Below are positions 34,946 through 42,825 of a stretch of 64,000 nt of DNA, one piece after another. A program made the position numbers and the translations under genes. The stretch lies in assembly GCA_035649275.1 (NCBI GenBank), contig DASRJW010000141.1:1-64000 (forward strand), read 5' to 3'. Position 1 is the stretch's first letter, and the number at the start of each line of letters is the position of its first letter. Under the pieces are notes generated by a model. The model was not told the origin of the DNA. It did no database searches and saw nothing but the letters and a program-made list of their open reading frames with translations. The DNA comes from Candidatus Krumholzibacteriia bacterium. Lineage in GTDB: Bacteria; Krumholzibacteriota; Krumholzibacteriia; G020349025.

Positions 34946-36481
34946 ATGGCCGCACACGAAACCATCGTGGTCTTGGACTTCGGTGCCCAGACCACCCAGC
35001 TCATCGCACGGCGCGTGCGGGGCCTGCGCGTGCACTCCCAGGTCTTGCCGGGGGAGACGCGGGTGGCGCGTGTGCGCGACCTCGCTCCCAAAGGCCTCAT
35101 CCTCTCCGGCGGCCCCGCGAGCACCTATATGGCGCGGGCGCCGCGTTTCGATCCGCGCCTCCTCGAACTCGGCGTCCCCGTTCTCGGCATCTGCTACGGG
35201 ATGCAGCTCCTGGCGCAGCATCTGGGCGGGAGCGTGGAGGCGGCGACGGTGCGCGAGTTCGGCCCGGCGACGATGGGGCACGAGGAAACAGCGCTCTTCG
35301 CCGGCCTTGCCGCGCAAGAAACCGTGTGGATGAACCACGGCGACGCCGTGCGTGCCCTGCCGCCTGGTTTCACCGTGATCGGGAGGACCGAGGGCTGCGT
35401 CCACGCCGCGATTCAAGATCCGGCGCGCCAGCTTTACGGCTTGCAGTTCCATCCCGAAGTGGCGCACACGCCCCGGGGCGAGCAGGTGCTCGCCAACTTC
35501 GTCCTTCGCCTCTGCGGCTGCCGCGGTGATTGGACACCGGAGAACCTGGCCGCCGATCTGCAGCAGGACATTCGCGAGCGGGTGGGTACGGAGCGTGTTC
35601 TAGCCGCCGTCTCCGGCGGCGTCGACAGCACCGTCCTCGCCGTCCTCCTGCACCGCTCGCTTCCGGGCCAGGTGGAAACGCTCTTCGTCGATAGCGGCCT
35701 GCTTCGCTCCGGCGAAGCAGACGAAGTGCGCCAGCGCTACGAGAGGCTCGGCATCGCGCTCCGCGTCGTCGATGCCGGCGACGCCTTCCTGGAGACACTG
35801 GCGGGGGTCGAAGACCCCGAGGAGAAAAGGCGCCGCATCGGCCACACCTTCGTCCGCGCCTTCGAGGCCGCCGTCCGCGAGCTGCCGCCGCTCCAGTTCC
35901 TCGCCCAGGGCACGCTCTACCCCGACGTCATCGAGAGCGGCGTTCCCGGCGGGCACTCCACCACGATCAAGACGCATCACAACGTCGGCGGGCTCCCGGC
36001 GGACATGCCCTTCACCCTCCTCGAGCCTTTACGCGATCTCTTCAAGGACGAGGTGCGCCGGCTCGGCGCCGAGCTCGGCATCGCGGCCGGAATCCTGGGG
36101 CGCCATCCCTTCCCGGGGCCAGGGCTCGCAGTCCGCATCCTGGGACCGGTGACGCGCGAGCGGCTGGAGATCCTGCGCCAGTGCGACGCGATCTTTCTCC
36201 ACGCCTTGCAAGAAAGCGGCTGGTACGAGCGTACCTGGCAGGCTTTCGCCGTGCTCTTGCCGGTGCAGAGTGTCGGCGTCATGGGCGACGGCCGTACCTA
36301 TGAGAACGTCGTGGCGCTGCGCGCCGTCGACAGCCTGGACGGCATGACCGCCGACTGGACCCGCCTGCCCGCGGAGCTCCTGGCGCAGGTCGCAGGCGCG
36401 ATCACCAACCAGGTGCGCGGCGTCAACCGCGTGGTCTACGACATCAGCTCGAAGCCGCCGAGCACGATCGAGTGGGAGTAG
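34946..36481 (+). CDS. guaA: GMP synthase (glutamine-hydrolysing)
   Basis: A 511-residue enzyme starting at ATG 34946, with only a weak ribosome site. The glutaminase domain (1-195) has VVLDFGAQTTQLIARRVR, C83 in GICYGMQLL, and the His/Glu of QFHPEVAHT. The ATP-pyrophosphatase domain has AAVSGGVDSTVLAVLL. The dimerisation domain holds FPGPGLAVRILG and ends KPPSTIEWE. It makes GMP from XMP, ATP and glutamine. It lies after purN-purC-purH, completing a purine block; no separate promoter is clear in the 53 bases before it. Confidence 0.96.
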   Translation: MAAHETIVVLDFGAQTTQLIARRVRGLRVHSQVLPGETRVARVRDLAPKGLILSGGPASTYMARAPRFDPRLLELGVPVLGICYGMQLLAQHLGGSVEAATVREFGPATMGHEETALFAGLAAQETVWMNHGDAVRALPPGFTVIGRTEGCVHAAIQDPARQLYGLQFHPEVAHTPRGEQVLANFVLRLCGCRGDWTPENLAADLQQDIRERVGTERVLAAVSGGVDSTVLAVLLHRSLPGQVETLFVDSGLLRSGEADEVRQRYERLGIALRVVDAGDAFLETLAGVEDPEEKRRRIGHTFVRAFEAAVRELPPLQFLAQGTLYPDVIESGVPGGHSTTIKTHHNVGGLPADMPFTLLEPLRDLFKDEVRRLGAELGIAAGILGRHPFPGPGLAVRILGPVTRERLEILRQCDAIFLHALQESGWYERTWQAFAVLLPVQSVGVMGDGRTYENVVALRAVDSLDGMTADWTRLPAELLAQVAGAITNQVRGVNRVVYDISSKPPSTIEWE

Positions 36482-36539
36482 GGGACAGGCGTCCTCGAGG
36501 CAGGCTCGAGGGGGCTCCGCATCGGCGCCGCTGCTCAGT

Positions 36540-36563
36540 CATATGACTTGACAGGCATATGAC
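36540..36563 (+). repeat. Direct repeat, candidate operator of the ArsR-type regulator
   Basis: CATATGAC occurs at 36540-36547 and again at 36556-36563, with TTGACA (36548-36553) lying between the copies. CATATG is itself palindromic. A regulator bound here would cover the -35 of the gene that follows 10 bases later, so autorepression by the ArsR-type protein is a reasonable inference. Confidence 0.5.
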
Positions 36564-36572
36564 CATAGGAGT

Positions 36573-36923
36573 ATGTTTGCGGCCATGGAGTCATCATTCG
36601 CCACCATCGCGGAGCCGAACCGCCGGGCCATCCTCAGCCTGCTGGCGTCCTCGGAGCGCTCCGTCGGCGAGATCGAGCGCCGGCTGCGGATGCCTCAAAC
36701 TTCGGTGTCCAAGCACCTCCGCGTGCTGCGCGAGGCCGGCTTCGTGGAGTCGCGCGTCGAAGCCCAGCGGCGCGTCTATCGGCTCCTGCCCGAGCCGCTC
36801 ATGGAGGTCGATGCCTGGCTCGCGCCGTTCCGGCGCTTCTGGGCGGCCCACGTGGATGCGCTCGAACGCCACCTCGACCGCATGGATCGATCCACACCAA
36901 CGAAACGGAGAAGCAGGCGGTGA
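36573..36923 (+). CDS. ArsR-family winged-helix regulator
   Basis: A 116-residue DNA-binding protein. ATG 36573 has AGGAG right before it; a second ATG at 36585 is possible. The winged helix is clear: ATIAEPNRRAILSLLASSER, SVGEIERRLRMPQTSVSKHLRVLREAGFVE and the wing SRVEAQRRVYRL. It lacks the CxC metal motif of arsenic sensors, and belongs to the group commonly encoded beside SRPBCC (AHSA1-like) proteins, as here at 37420. It probably represses its own cassette through the repeats at 36540-36563. The basic C-terminal tail (STPTKRRSRR) is variable. Confidence 0.88.
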   Translation: MFAAMESSFATIAEPNRRAILSLLASSERSVGEIERRLRMPQTSVSKHLRVLREAGFVESRVEAQRRVYRLLPEPLMEVDAWLAPFRRFWAAHVDALERHLDRMDRSTPTKRRSRR

Positions 36924-37032
36924 ACCCCTCCTCATGGTCCCCGCTCACACGGGTCTTGGAACAAGCTCTCATTCGTGCAACCCGGAAAAGTCCGCCGCGT
37001 GCCAAGGTGCGGACGGCAAAGGAGACGGACCG

Positions 37033-37407
37033 ATGAACATCCTGTTGTGGGTCCTGCAGCTCGCGCTCGCCTTGCTCTGCCTGTCGGGGGGAGCATACAA
37101 AGCGTTCAAGTTCGACGAGCTCGCCAACCAGATGCGCGCGCTCTCGCACGGCGGATGGCGCGCGCTCGGCGTATTCGAGATGTTCTGCGGGATCCTGCTG
37201 ATCGTCCCGGCCGCTGCGAAGTGGATGCCGCTCCTGACCCCGCTCGCCGCCACGGCGCTGGCGCTGGAAACCCTGGCCCTCGCCGTGGTGTACGCGCGGT
37301 ATTCGCGCCAGCTGACCGCTGCCAACCCGCTGGTCTGGAGCGCCATGATGGGGCTGATGGCGGCCTTCGTGGCCTACGGGCGGTACGCGCTCAGGCCGCT
37401 GGCGTGA
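37033..37407 (+). CDS. DoxX-like small membrane protein 1
   Basis: A 124-residue protein from ATG 37033 with four hydrophobic helices (ILLWVLQLALALLCLSGGAY, FEMFCGILLIVPAAAKW, LAATALALETLALAVVY, AMMGLMAAFVAYG). This fits DoxX-like proteins. KAFKFDELANQM after the first helix is typical of the branch found with ArsR and SRPBCC genes. The role is unknown; members have been tied to redox or stress functions. It lies 13 bases ahead of the SRPBCC gene in a probable operon. Confidence 0.78.
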   Translation: MNILLWVLQLALALLCLSGGAYKAFKFDELANQMRALSHGGWRALGVFEMFCGILLIVPAAAKWMPLLTPLAATALALETLALAVVYARYSRQLTAANPLVWSAMMGLMAAFVAYGRYALRPLA

Positions 37408-37419
37408 GAGGAGAACCCG

Positions 37420-37986
37420 TTGACCGATCGTGAGCAGTACACACCGGGTCCGGCAAGCGGGGCGCAGATCCTCAAGGAAGGCGAGAAATGGACGCTCCTT
37501 CTCGTCCGCGAGCTCCGTCATCCGCCGGCGATGGTGTGGCAGGCGCTGACCGATCCTGCGCACCTGTCCGAATGGGCGCCGTTCGACGCCGATCGGAACC
37601 TGGCCGCTGTGGGGCCGGTGACGCTCTCGACCGTCGGGACGCCGACGCCGCAGGTCTCTCTGACCACCGTGAAGCGGGCCGAGGCGCCGAGGCTGCTCGA
37701 GTACAGCTGGGGTGGCAGCGACCTCCGTTGGGAGCTCGAACCGCTCGGCAGCGGCACGCGCCTCACGCTCTGGCACAGCATCGATCGCCGCTTCATCTCG
37801 TGGGGCGCCGCGGGCTGGCACATCTGCTTCGACGTCCTCGAGCGGCTCCTCGCGGGTGAGCCGATGGGACGCATCGTCGGCCCCGAGGTCATGAATTTCC
37901 GCGGCTGGCAGCGATTGAACGCCGAGTACGCCAAGCAGTTCCGCGTGGAGGCCCACGGTGGGCCGCCCAACGCCCCGAAGCCTTGA
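37420..37986 (+). CDS. SRPBCC (AHSA1-like) domain protein
   Basis: A 188-residue protein starting at TTG 37420, with GAGGAGAA just upstream. It has the START-like pattern of AHSA1/Aha1_N-type proteins: LLVRELRHPPAMVWQALTDP, HLSEWAPFDADRNL, RLLEYSWGGSDLRWELEP, TRLTLWHSIDRRF and GWHICFDVLERLL. Such proteins bind hydrophobic ligands or act on them. With the ArsR regulator and DoxX-like genes it forms a cassette seen in many soil bacteria, whose function is unclear. No catalytic residue can be named. Confidence 0.85.
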   Translation: MTDREQYTPGPASGAQILKEGEKWTLLLVRELRHPPAMVWQALTDPAHLSEWAPFDADRNLAAVGPVTLSTVGTPTPQVSLTTVKRAEAPRLLEYSWGGSDLRWELEPLGSGTRLTLWHSIDRRFISWGAAGWHICFDVLERLLAGEPMGRIVGPEVMNFRGWQRLNAEYAKQFRVEAHGGPPNAPKP

Positions 37987-38006
37987 AGCGTGAAAGGATG
38001 CATCCC

Positions 38007-38432
38007 ATGGAAGCGACCCTGCAGAAGCCGGCCCTCGTCGTCGCCAAGACCGCCCCGCAAGCCAAGATCGTCTATTGGATCGCCACCGCGCTCTTCTGCC
38101 TGCAAATGAGCTTCACCGCCTACGCGCAACTGCGCCTGCCGCAGGTGGCGGAGGCATTCACCCACCTCGGCTTCCCCGACTACTTCCGGGTGGAGCTCTC
38201 ATGGGCCAAGCTCCTCGGCGTGGTGCTGCTGCTGGCGCCGGTGCCGGCGCGGCTCAAGGAGTGGGTCTACGCCGGCTTCGCCATCGACCTCACTTCGGCG
38301 CTCATCGCCCACCTCTCGGTGGGGGATGGCCCGCAGGCGTGGGGCTGGGCGGCGGCCGCCGGCGTGCTCTGGGGGCTTTCGTACTTCATCTGGCACCGCC
38401 GCGCGCTGCCGGTGCACCGGGATTTGACGTAA
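38007..38432 (+). CDS. DoxX-like small membrane protein 2
   Basis: A 141-residue membrane protein. ATG 38007 is chosen because AAAGGA lies about 9 bases upstream; ATG 37998 or TTG 37983 are possible. Four hydrophobic segments follow a 20-residue cytosolic start: IVYWIATALFCLQMSFTAYA, LLGVVLLLAPVPARL, VYAGFAIDLTSALIAHL and WGWAAAAGVLWGLSYFIW. QLRLPQVAEAFTHLGFPDYF is typical of the DoxX-like family (DoxX_2). It shares the cassette with the first DoxX-like protein, from which it is clearly diverged. Confidence 0.8.
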   Translation: MEATLQKPALVVAKTAPQAKIVYWIATALFCLQMSFTAYAQLRLPQVAEAFTHLGFPDYFRVELSWAKLLGVVLLLAPVPARLKEWVYAGFAIDLTSALIAHLSVGDGPQAWGWAAAAGVLWGLSYFIWHRRALPVHRDLT

Positions 38433-38458
38433 CCTACGTGCAAGAATAGGAGCTGACC

Positions 38459-38884
38459 ATGAAAAGGCCCATCCCGGTGGAACCTGCCTCTGCATTGATC
38501 GACGAGAAGATCCAGGAACTTCGGGACTGGCGCGGCAAGACGCTCGCGAAAGTGCGCGAGATCATGCACGAAGCAGACCCTGAGATCGTCGAAGAGTGGA
38601 AGTGGGGGACTCCCGTCTGGTCCCACGGTGGCATCGTCTGCACGGGAGAGACCTACAAGAACATCGTCAAGATGACCTTTGCCAAGGGAGCTGCGTTGAA
38701 GGACCCTGCAGGTCTGTTCAACTCCAGCCTCGACGGGAATGTCAGGCGCGCCATCGACATCCACGAAGGCGACAAGCTCGATCAGGCGGCCTTGAAGGCT
38801 CTCATCCGGGCTGCAGTGGCGCTCAATCTCCAGGGCAAGGGCCAGCCGAAGCCCCGGCGAACGCGCCGCAAGCGGGCCGACTAG
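38459..38884 (+). CDS. DUF1801-domain protein 1
   Basis: A 141-residue protein starting at ATG 38459, with AGGAG close upstream. Residues 15-125 match DUF1801 (YdhG-like): LIDEKIQELRDWRGKTLAKV, EEWKWGTPVWSHGGIVCTGE, VKMTFAKGAALKDPAGLFNS and RAIDIHEGDKLDQAALKALI. The C-terminus is basic (PKPRRTRRKRAD). The family is soluble and small, with no known enzymatic activity. It ends the ArsR cassette and converges on aguA. A second DUF1801 gene lies at 62391. Confidence 0.85.
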   Translation: MKRPIPVEPASALIDEKIQELRDWRGKTLAKVREIMHEADPEIVEEWKWGTPVWSHGGIVCTGETYKNIVKMTFAKGAALKDPAGLFNSSLDGNVRRAIDIHEGDKLDQAALKALIRAAVALNLQGKGQPKPRRTRRKRAD

Positions 38885-38915
38885 CTTCATCCCTCTTCTC
38901 GGCAAGATGCCGACG

Positions 38916-40004
38916 CTACGCCGGCTCCTGCTGCGTCGCGCAGTGGAGGGTTCCGAGTCCCCAGGCCAAGTCCACGCAGTGAATCCCCACGACCTCGCGC
39001 TCCGGGAAGAGCTCCGCGAGAAGCCCCAGCGCCGTGCGGTCCGCGGGGTCGTTGAAGGTGGGGACGAGCACCGTACCGTTGGCCAGGTAGAAGTTCGCGT
39101 AGCTCGCCGGCACGCGCCTGCCGGCGAAGCCCATCGGTGTCGGCATCGGGAGCGGGATCACCTCGAGCTTGCGGCCGGCGGCGTCGCGGGCCGACTGGAG
39201 GCGCTCCCGATTCTCCTGGAGCAGCGCGTAGTTGGAATCCTTGCGGTTCTTCTCCTGGCAGAGAACGACGCGGCTGGGAGCCACGAAGCGCGCCACGTCG
39301 TCCACATGGCCGTGCGTGTCGTCGCCGGCGATGCCCCGGCCCAGCCAGACGACACGCTGGACGCCGAGCGTCGCGGCGAAGACCGCCTCGATGCCGGCGC
39401 GGCCGAGTCCCGGGTTCCGCGCCTGCACGCGGCTCAGCAGGCACTCTTCGGTCGCGAGCAGCGTCCCCTCGCCGTCGACGTCGATCGCGCCTCCTTCCAT
39501 CACCACCGGCTTCCCCTCCGCGAAGGGGCGGTGCAAGGGCAAGCGCAGAGCTTTGGCGATCTCCGCCGCGACTTTCGCGTCGCGCTTGTGGTTGGCGTAC
39601 TTGGCCCAGCCGTTGAAGCGCCAGTGAACTGCCAGCTTGCTCCCGTCGGCGCGCCGGACGAACGTTGGACCCGAGTCCCGCGTCCAAGAACGGTCGGTCG
39701 GGACCCGATAGAAATCGACGCGCTTCGAATGGACTCCGACCTTCGCGAGGACAGCGCGAGCTTGGGCGCGGATGGCTGCGTCGCGGACGAGGATGCACAC
39801 GCGCTCGTGTCGCGACAGAAGCCGCACGATCTCGCCGTACACCCAAGGGATGGGCTCGAACTTCCCGGGCCAGTCGGACTTCTGATGCGGCCAGGCGATC
39901 CAGGTGGCGCGGTGCTCGGACCACTCCGCAGGCATGGTGGTGCCCTGAGCAGCAGGGGAGAGCGGTTCACGGCGCGGGGTGGCGGGCACGAGGGCCTTCG
40001 TCAC
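38916..40004 (-). CDS. aguA: Agmatine deiminase
   Basis: A 362-residue enzyme of the peptidylarginine-deiminase fold. GTG 40004 is chosen because it overlaps the aguB stop (GTGA) and has GGAGA 4 bases upstream. Motifs: MPAEWSEHRATWIAWPH, DRSWTRDSGPTFV, EGGAIDVDGEGTLLATEECLL, DDTHGHVDDVARFV and the catalytic Cys of GLGTLHCATQQEP at the C-terminus. It hydrolyses agmatine to N-carbamoylputrescine and ammonia; aguB then gives putrescine. The two genes are translationally coupled on the minus strand, downstream of a promoter at 40898-40926. An arginine decarboxylase, needed to make agmatine, is not in the window. Confidence 0.95.
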   Translation of the reverse strand: MTKALVPATPRREPLSPAAQGTTMPAEWSEHRATWIAWPHQKSDWPGKFEPIPWVYGEIVRLLSRHERVCILVRDAAIRAQARAVLAKVGVHSKRVDFYRVPTDRSWTRDSGPTFVRRADGSKLAVHWRFNGWAKYANHKRDAKVAAEIAKALRLPLHRPFAEGKPVVMEGGAIDVDGEGTLLATEECLLSRVQARNPGLGRAGIEAVFAATLGVQRVVWLGRGIAGDDTHGHVDDVARFVAPSRVVLCQEKNRKDSNYALLQENRERLQSARDAAGRKLEVIPLPMPTPMGFAGRRVPASYANFYLANGTVLVPTFNDPADRTALGLLAELFPEREVVGIHCVDLAWGLGTLHCATQQEPA

Positions 40005-40888
40005 CGCTTCTCCAGGACTCGTTCCACGATGGGTGCGTACGCGTCGATGCGGCGATCCCGGAGGAACGGCCAGTGCTGGCGGGCGGTCTCGAGGAGTTTC
40101 GGGTCGACGTCGGCGAGGACGACCGCCTCGCGGTCGTGCGATGCCTGCTGGACGATGCGTCCGTATGGGTCGCAGACGAACGAGGCCCCCCAGAATTCGA
40201 TGCCCCCGCCCTCCGGCCCTTCGTGGCCCACGCGGTTGACGGCGGCGACATAGACACCGTTGGCGATGGCGTGGGCGCGCTGGGTGGTCTGCCAAGCGTC
40301 GAGCTGCGACTCGCCCCATTCCTTCTTCTCGCTCGGGTGCCAGCCGATCGCGGTGGGATAGGCGAGAACGAGCGCGCCCTGGAGCGCGGTCAGGCGCGCC
40401 GCCTCCGGGTACCACTGGTCCCAGCACACCAGCGTCCCGACGCGGCCGTAGCGGGTGTCGAAGGCACGGAAGCCAAGGTCTCCGGGCGTGAAGTAGAACT
40501 TCTCGAAGTAAAGGGGATCGTCGGGGATGTGCATCTTCCGATAGATCCCGGCGAGCGATCCGTCGGCGTCCAGGACGACGGCGGTGTTGTGGTAGACACC
40601 GGCGGCGCGGCGCTCGAAGACGGAGCCGACGATGGCGATGCCGAGCTCCTTGGCCAAGGTGCCCAGGGCTTCCGTAGTTGGTCCCGGCACCGGCTCGGCC
40701 AGGGCGAAATTCGAATGGTCCTCGCTCTGGCAGAAGTACAGGCTGCGAAAGAGCTCAGGGAGGCAGACGACGCTGGCGCCGTCCTTGGCGGCCTGGCGAA
40801 TCATCGCGTCGGCGACCGCCAGGTTGCGGGCCGCGTCGCTCGTACAGCGCATCTGGACGAGTCCGATCTTGAACGCGGCGTCAGTCAT
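40001..40888 (-). CDS. aguB: N-carbamoylputrescine amidohydrolase
   Basis: A 295-residue nitrilase-family enzyme. The catalytic triad is E45 (LPELF), K118 (YRKMHIPDDP) and C155 (LVCWDQWYPEAA). It also has YFEKFYFTPGD and VYVAAVNRVGHEG, typical of AguB. It hydrolyses N-carbamoylputrescine to putrescine, CO2 and ammonia. It is the first gene of the aguB-aguA pair. No ribosome site is seen before the ATG, and the -10 element ends only 9 bases upstream, so the mRNA may be leaderless. Confidence 0.95.
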   Translation of the reverse strand: MTDAAFKIGLVQMRCTSDAARNLAVADAMIRQAAKDGASVVCLPELFRSLYFCQSEDHSNFALAEPVPGPTTEALGTLAKELGIAIVGSVFERRAAGVYHNTAVVLDADGSLAGIYRKMHIPDDPLYFEKFYFTPGDLGFRAFDTRYGRVGTLVCWDQWYPEAARLTALQGALVLAYPTAIGWHPSEKKEWGESQLDAWQTTQRAHAIANGVYVAAVNRVGHEGPEGGGIEFWGASFVCDPYGRIVQQASHDREAVVLADVDPKLLETARQHWPFLRDRRIDAYAPIVERVLEKR

Positions 40889-40897
40889 GGGGGCCGG

Positions 40898-40926
40898 AGA
40901 ATAGCGGATCGCCGCCCGGAGGACAA
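40898..40926 (-). promoter_or_regulatory. Promoter of aguB-aguA, probably giving a leaderless mRNA
   Basis: On the minus strand TTGTCC (40926-40921), 17 bases, then TATTCT (40903-40898). The start would fall about 2-3 bases before the aguB ATG at 40888, and no Shine-Dalgarno sequence is present. Confidence 0.5.
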
Positions 40927-40984
40927 TGCATGGTGGCCCGCCGGCGAGGAACTCGATGCGGCATCATGGGCGACAGGCCCCGTC

Positions 40985-42358
40985 TCAGGGCCGAAACCCG
41001 AGGACGGCCTCCATCGCGGGGTCCTTCCCTGCGAGGTACTGCGCCAGCGTCGTTTCCACCGGAATGTCCGGTCCGACATCGTCCACACTGAGGTCGGGAT
41101 AGCGGTAGGGCCGAAACTCGGGGAACTCGCGCCGCGAGTAAGAGTGGAAGCCGTCCGTGTAGTGCAGGGTGAGTTTCGTGTTCGGAAGCAGGATGTTCCC
41201 GCCCTCGGACCACATGTCGAGAGCATCGCCCACCGGCTCGCCCACGAACACGGCGCGCGTCAGCTGGCGGAGCGTCGCAGCAGCCGTGATCCCCGCCGAG
41301 AAGGTGGCGCGACCGGTGATCACGAACATTCGTCCACGTTCCTGAGCCAAGGGCAGCGCCGCGATCCCGCGGAACAGGGAATCGGCCAGTTCGAGATTGC
41401 CGCCGGTGTTGAAGCGTAGGTCGATCACCAGCTTTCGAGGCGGGTCGCGCTGCAGCTCCTGGAGAACCCGGTTCCCGAACGCCTGCACGGTCTCGCCTTC
41501 GGGTTCGTCCTGGGACCGGTTGTACTGGACGTAGAGGACTTGTGAACTCGCGATCCGGTCCATCCAATAATGCCGCGCCAGATTTCGGAGATAGAGAGGC
41601 AGGCGCTCGGCCTCTGCGAGCAGCGCCGAAACCCAGGGTCCCTGACGACCTGGATGGGTGGAAGCGAGATCCCACCAGGCCTCGAAGGGCTTGTCCGAGC
41701 GTTCCAGCAGCAGGGGATCGAGCCGCACGGAGCGCCGGACGTGCTCAGGCGTCTCCACCGTCAGCTCCAGCGCGTCCGTCGAGAGCACGCCGACGCCCCT
41801 GAGAATCTCCGGGCTCATCAATAGGTAGGAGCTCATGTATCGCTCCCAGGATCGATTCGCCGCATACAAGGGCGCGACCCTCTCGGCCACCTCCGCCACC
41901 GGGCGCCCAGCGATGGCGAGGATCCGGCCCCCCAACAGGTCGGCGTGCTCGGGATGGGCGCGAACGACGCAAAGATCGTTGCCGAACCACCAGACCCTGA
42001 GCGGATAACGACGGAGAACGGTCCGATTGCGGAGGAGATAGAGCCGCGTATGCGCATTGTGGGCCCGCGCGACCGCCGTGGCGAGCCGGACGATGATCTG
42101 CTCGTCACTCAGAGTGGCGACGGAATCGCGAAGCCGGGGAATGTCGTGCTCGAAGAGGGAGCGTGCGTCTCCCCTGAAGCTCCGATCGCGAGCGAGAAAC
42201 GCGGTCAACGTCGAGTCGAGATCTTCCTGCCAACCACGCACCCGCTCGGTCGGGCTCGGCCAGGCGAACTGAGCGGCGACTTCAGGCGGCGAGACTTCGA
42301 GCAGGAGTAGCATTGCGGCGAATACGGCACCTGCAGTCCGGCGGAAGCAGGTCGACAT
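40985..42358 (-). CDS. Secreted S41-family (tail-specific protease-like) peptidase
   Basis: A 457-residue exported protein. ATG 42358 is chosen because GAGGCAACCC stands before it and a signal peptide then follows (AGAVFAAMLLLLEVSPPEVA, cut near AAQ). An N-terminal helical domain (to about 250) precedes the S41 core: KLVIDLRFNTGGNLELADSL, then FVITGRATFSAGI with catalytic S354, and MWSEGGNILLPNTKLTLHY. The usual PDZ domain is not evident, and the C-terminal core is short. Such enzymes trim proteins or peptides in the periplasm; substrates are unknown. It is a single minus-strand gene, 96 bases upstream of aguB. Confidence 0.82.
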   Translation of the reverse strand: MSTCFRRTAGAVFAAMLLLLEVSPPEVAAQFAWPSPTERVRGWQEDLDSTLTAFLARDRSFRGDARSLFEHDIPRLRDSVATLSDEQIIVRLATAVARAHNAHTRLYLLRNRTVLRRYPLRVWWFGNDLCVVRAHPEHADLLGGRILAIAGRPVAEVAERVAPLYAANRSWERYMSSYLLMSPEILRGVGVLSTDALELTVETPEHVRRSVRLDPLLLERSDKPFEAWWDLASTHPGRQGPWVSALLAEAERLPLYLRNLARHYWMDRIASSQVLYVQYNRSQDEPEGETVQAFGNRVLQELQRDPPRKLVIDLRFNTGGNLELADSLFRGIAALPLAQERGRMFVITGRATFSAGITAAATLRQLTRAVFVGEPVGDALDMWSEGGNILLPNTKLTLHYTDGFHSYSRREFPEFRPYRYPDLSVDDVGPDIPVETTLAQYLAGKDPAMEAVLGFRP

Positions 42359-42825
42359 GGGTTGCCTCGCGATCCCGACGCTTCGGGCCGGTGAACGAAC
42401 CAAACCTCCCACAGCTTGGACGGGCGAAGTTCTGCAAAGGTTACCTTCCACCCACCGGGTGCCTCGCTGGAACGATGGGGCCGGGCAGCGGGCCGAAGCA
42501 TGAGCGTGAACTTCCCGGGCGACGCGCGGTCGAGCGAAGCCGCCGCAGCCTCGAGGAGACGCTGAACGATGCCTTGACGTTGGCTTTCAGGGAACCTTGC
42601 ATGCCCCTTCAGCTCGGTGAGGCCGGCCGGATTCTCATCCCGTGTCCGTTACCATCTCCCGAGCAACACCCGAGTGCAACGGCTCAGAGGCTGGCTTCCT
42701 GAACGCGGCCGCCGTTGCCAAGCTCCCGCCCCCGCGCCGTGTGGTTGACTTCTGCCGCACCCGGCCTTCTTTATAGAGGGTCGGGGGCGCGGTCCGCGGC
42801 CGCGCCAGCCCACCCGCCGGAGGCC
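42359..42825. other. Divergent intergenic region without a supported gene
   Basis: About 470 bases separate the divergent S41-like and M6 protease genes. TTGACT at 42745-42750 is followed at poor spacing by TTTATAGA (42770-42777), so a promoter for the M6 gene is possible but not well supported. No recognisable coding frame, RNA gene or repeat is seen. Confidence 0.4.
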
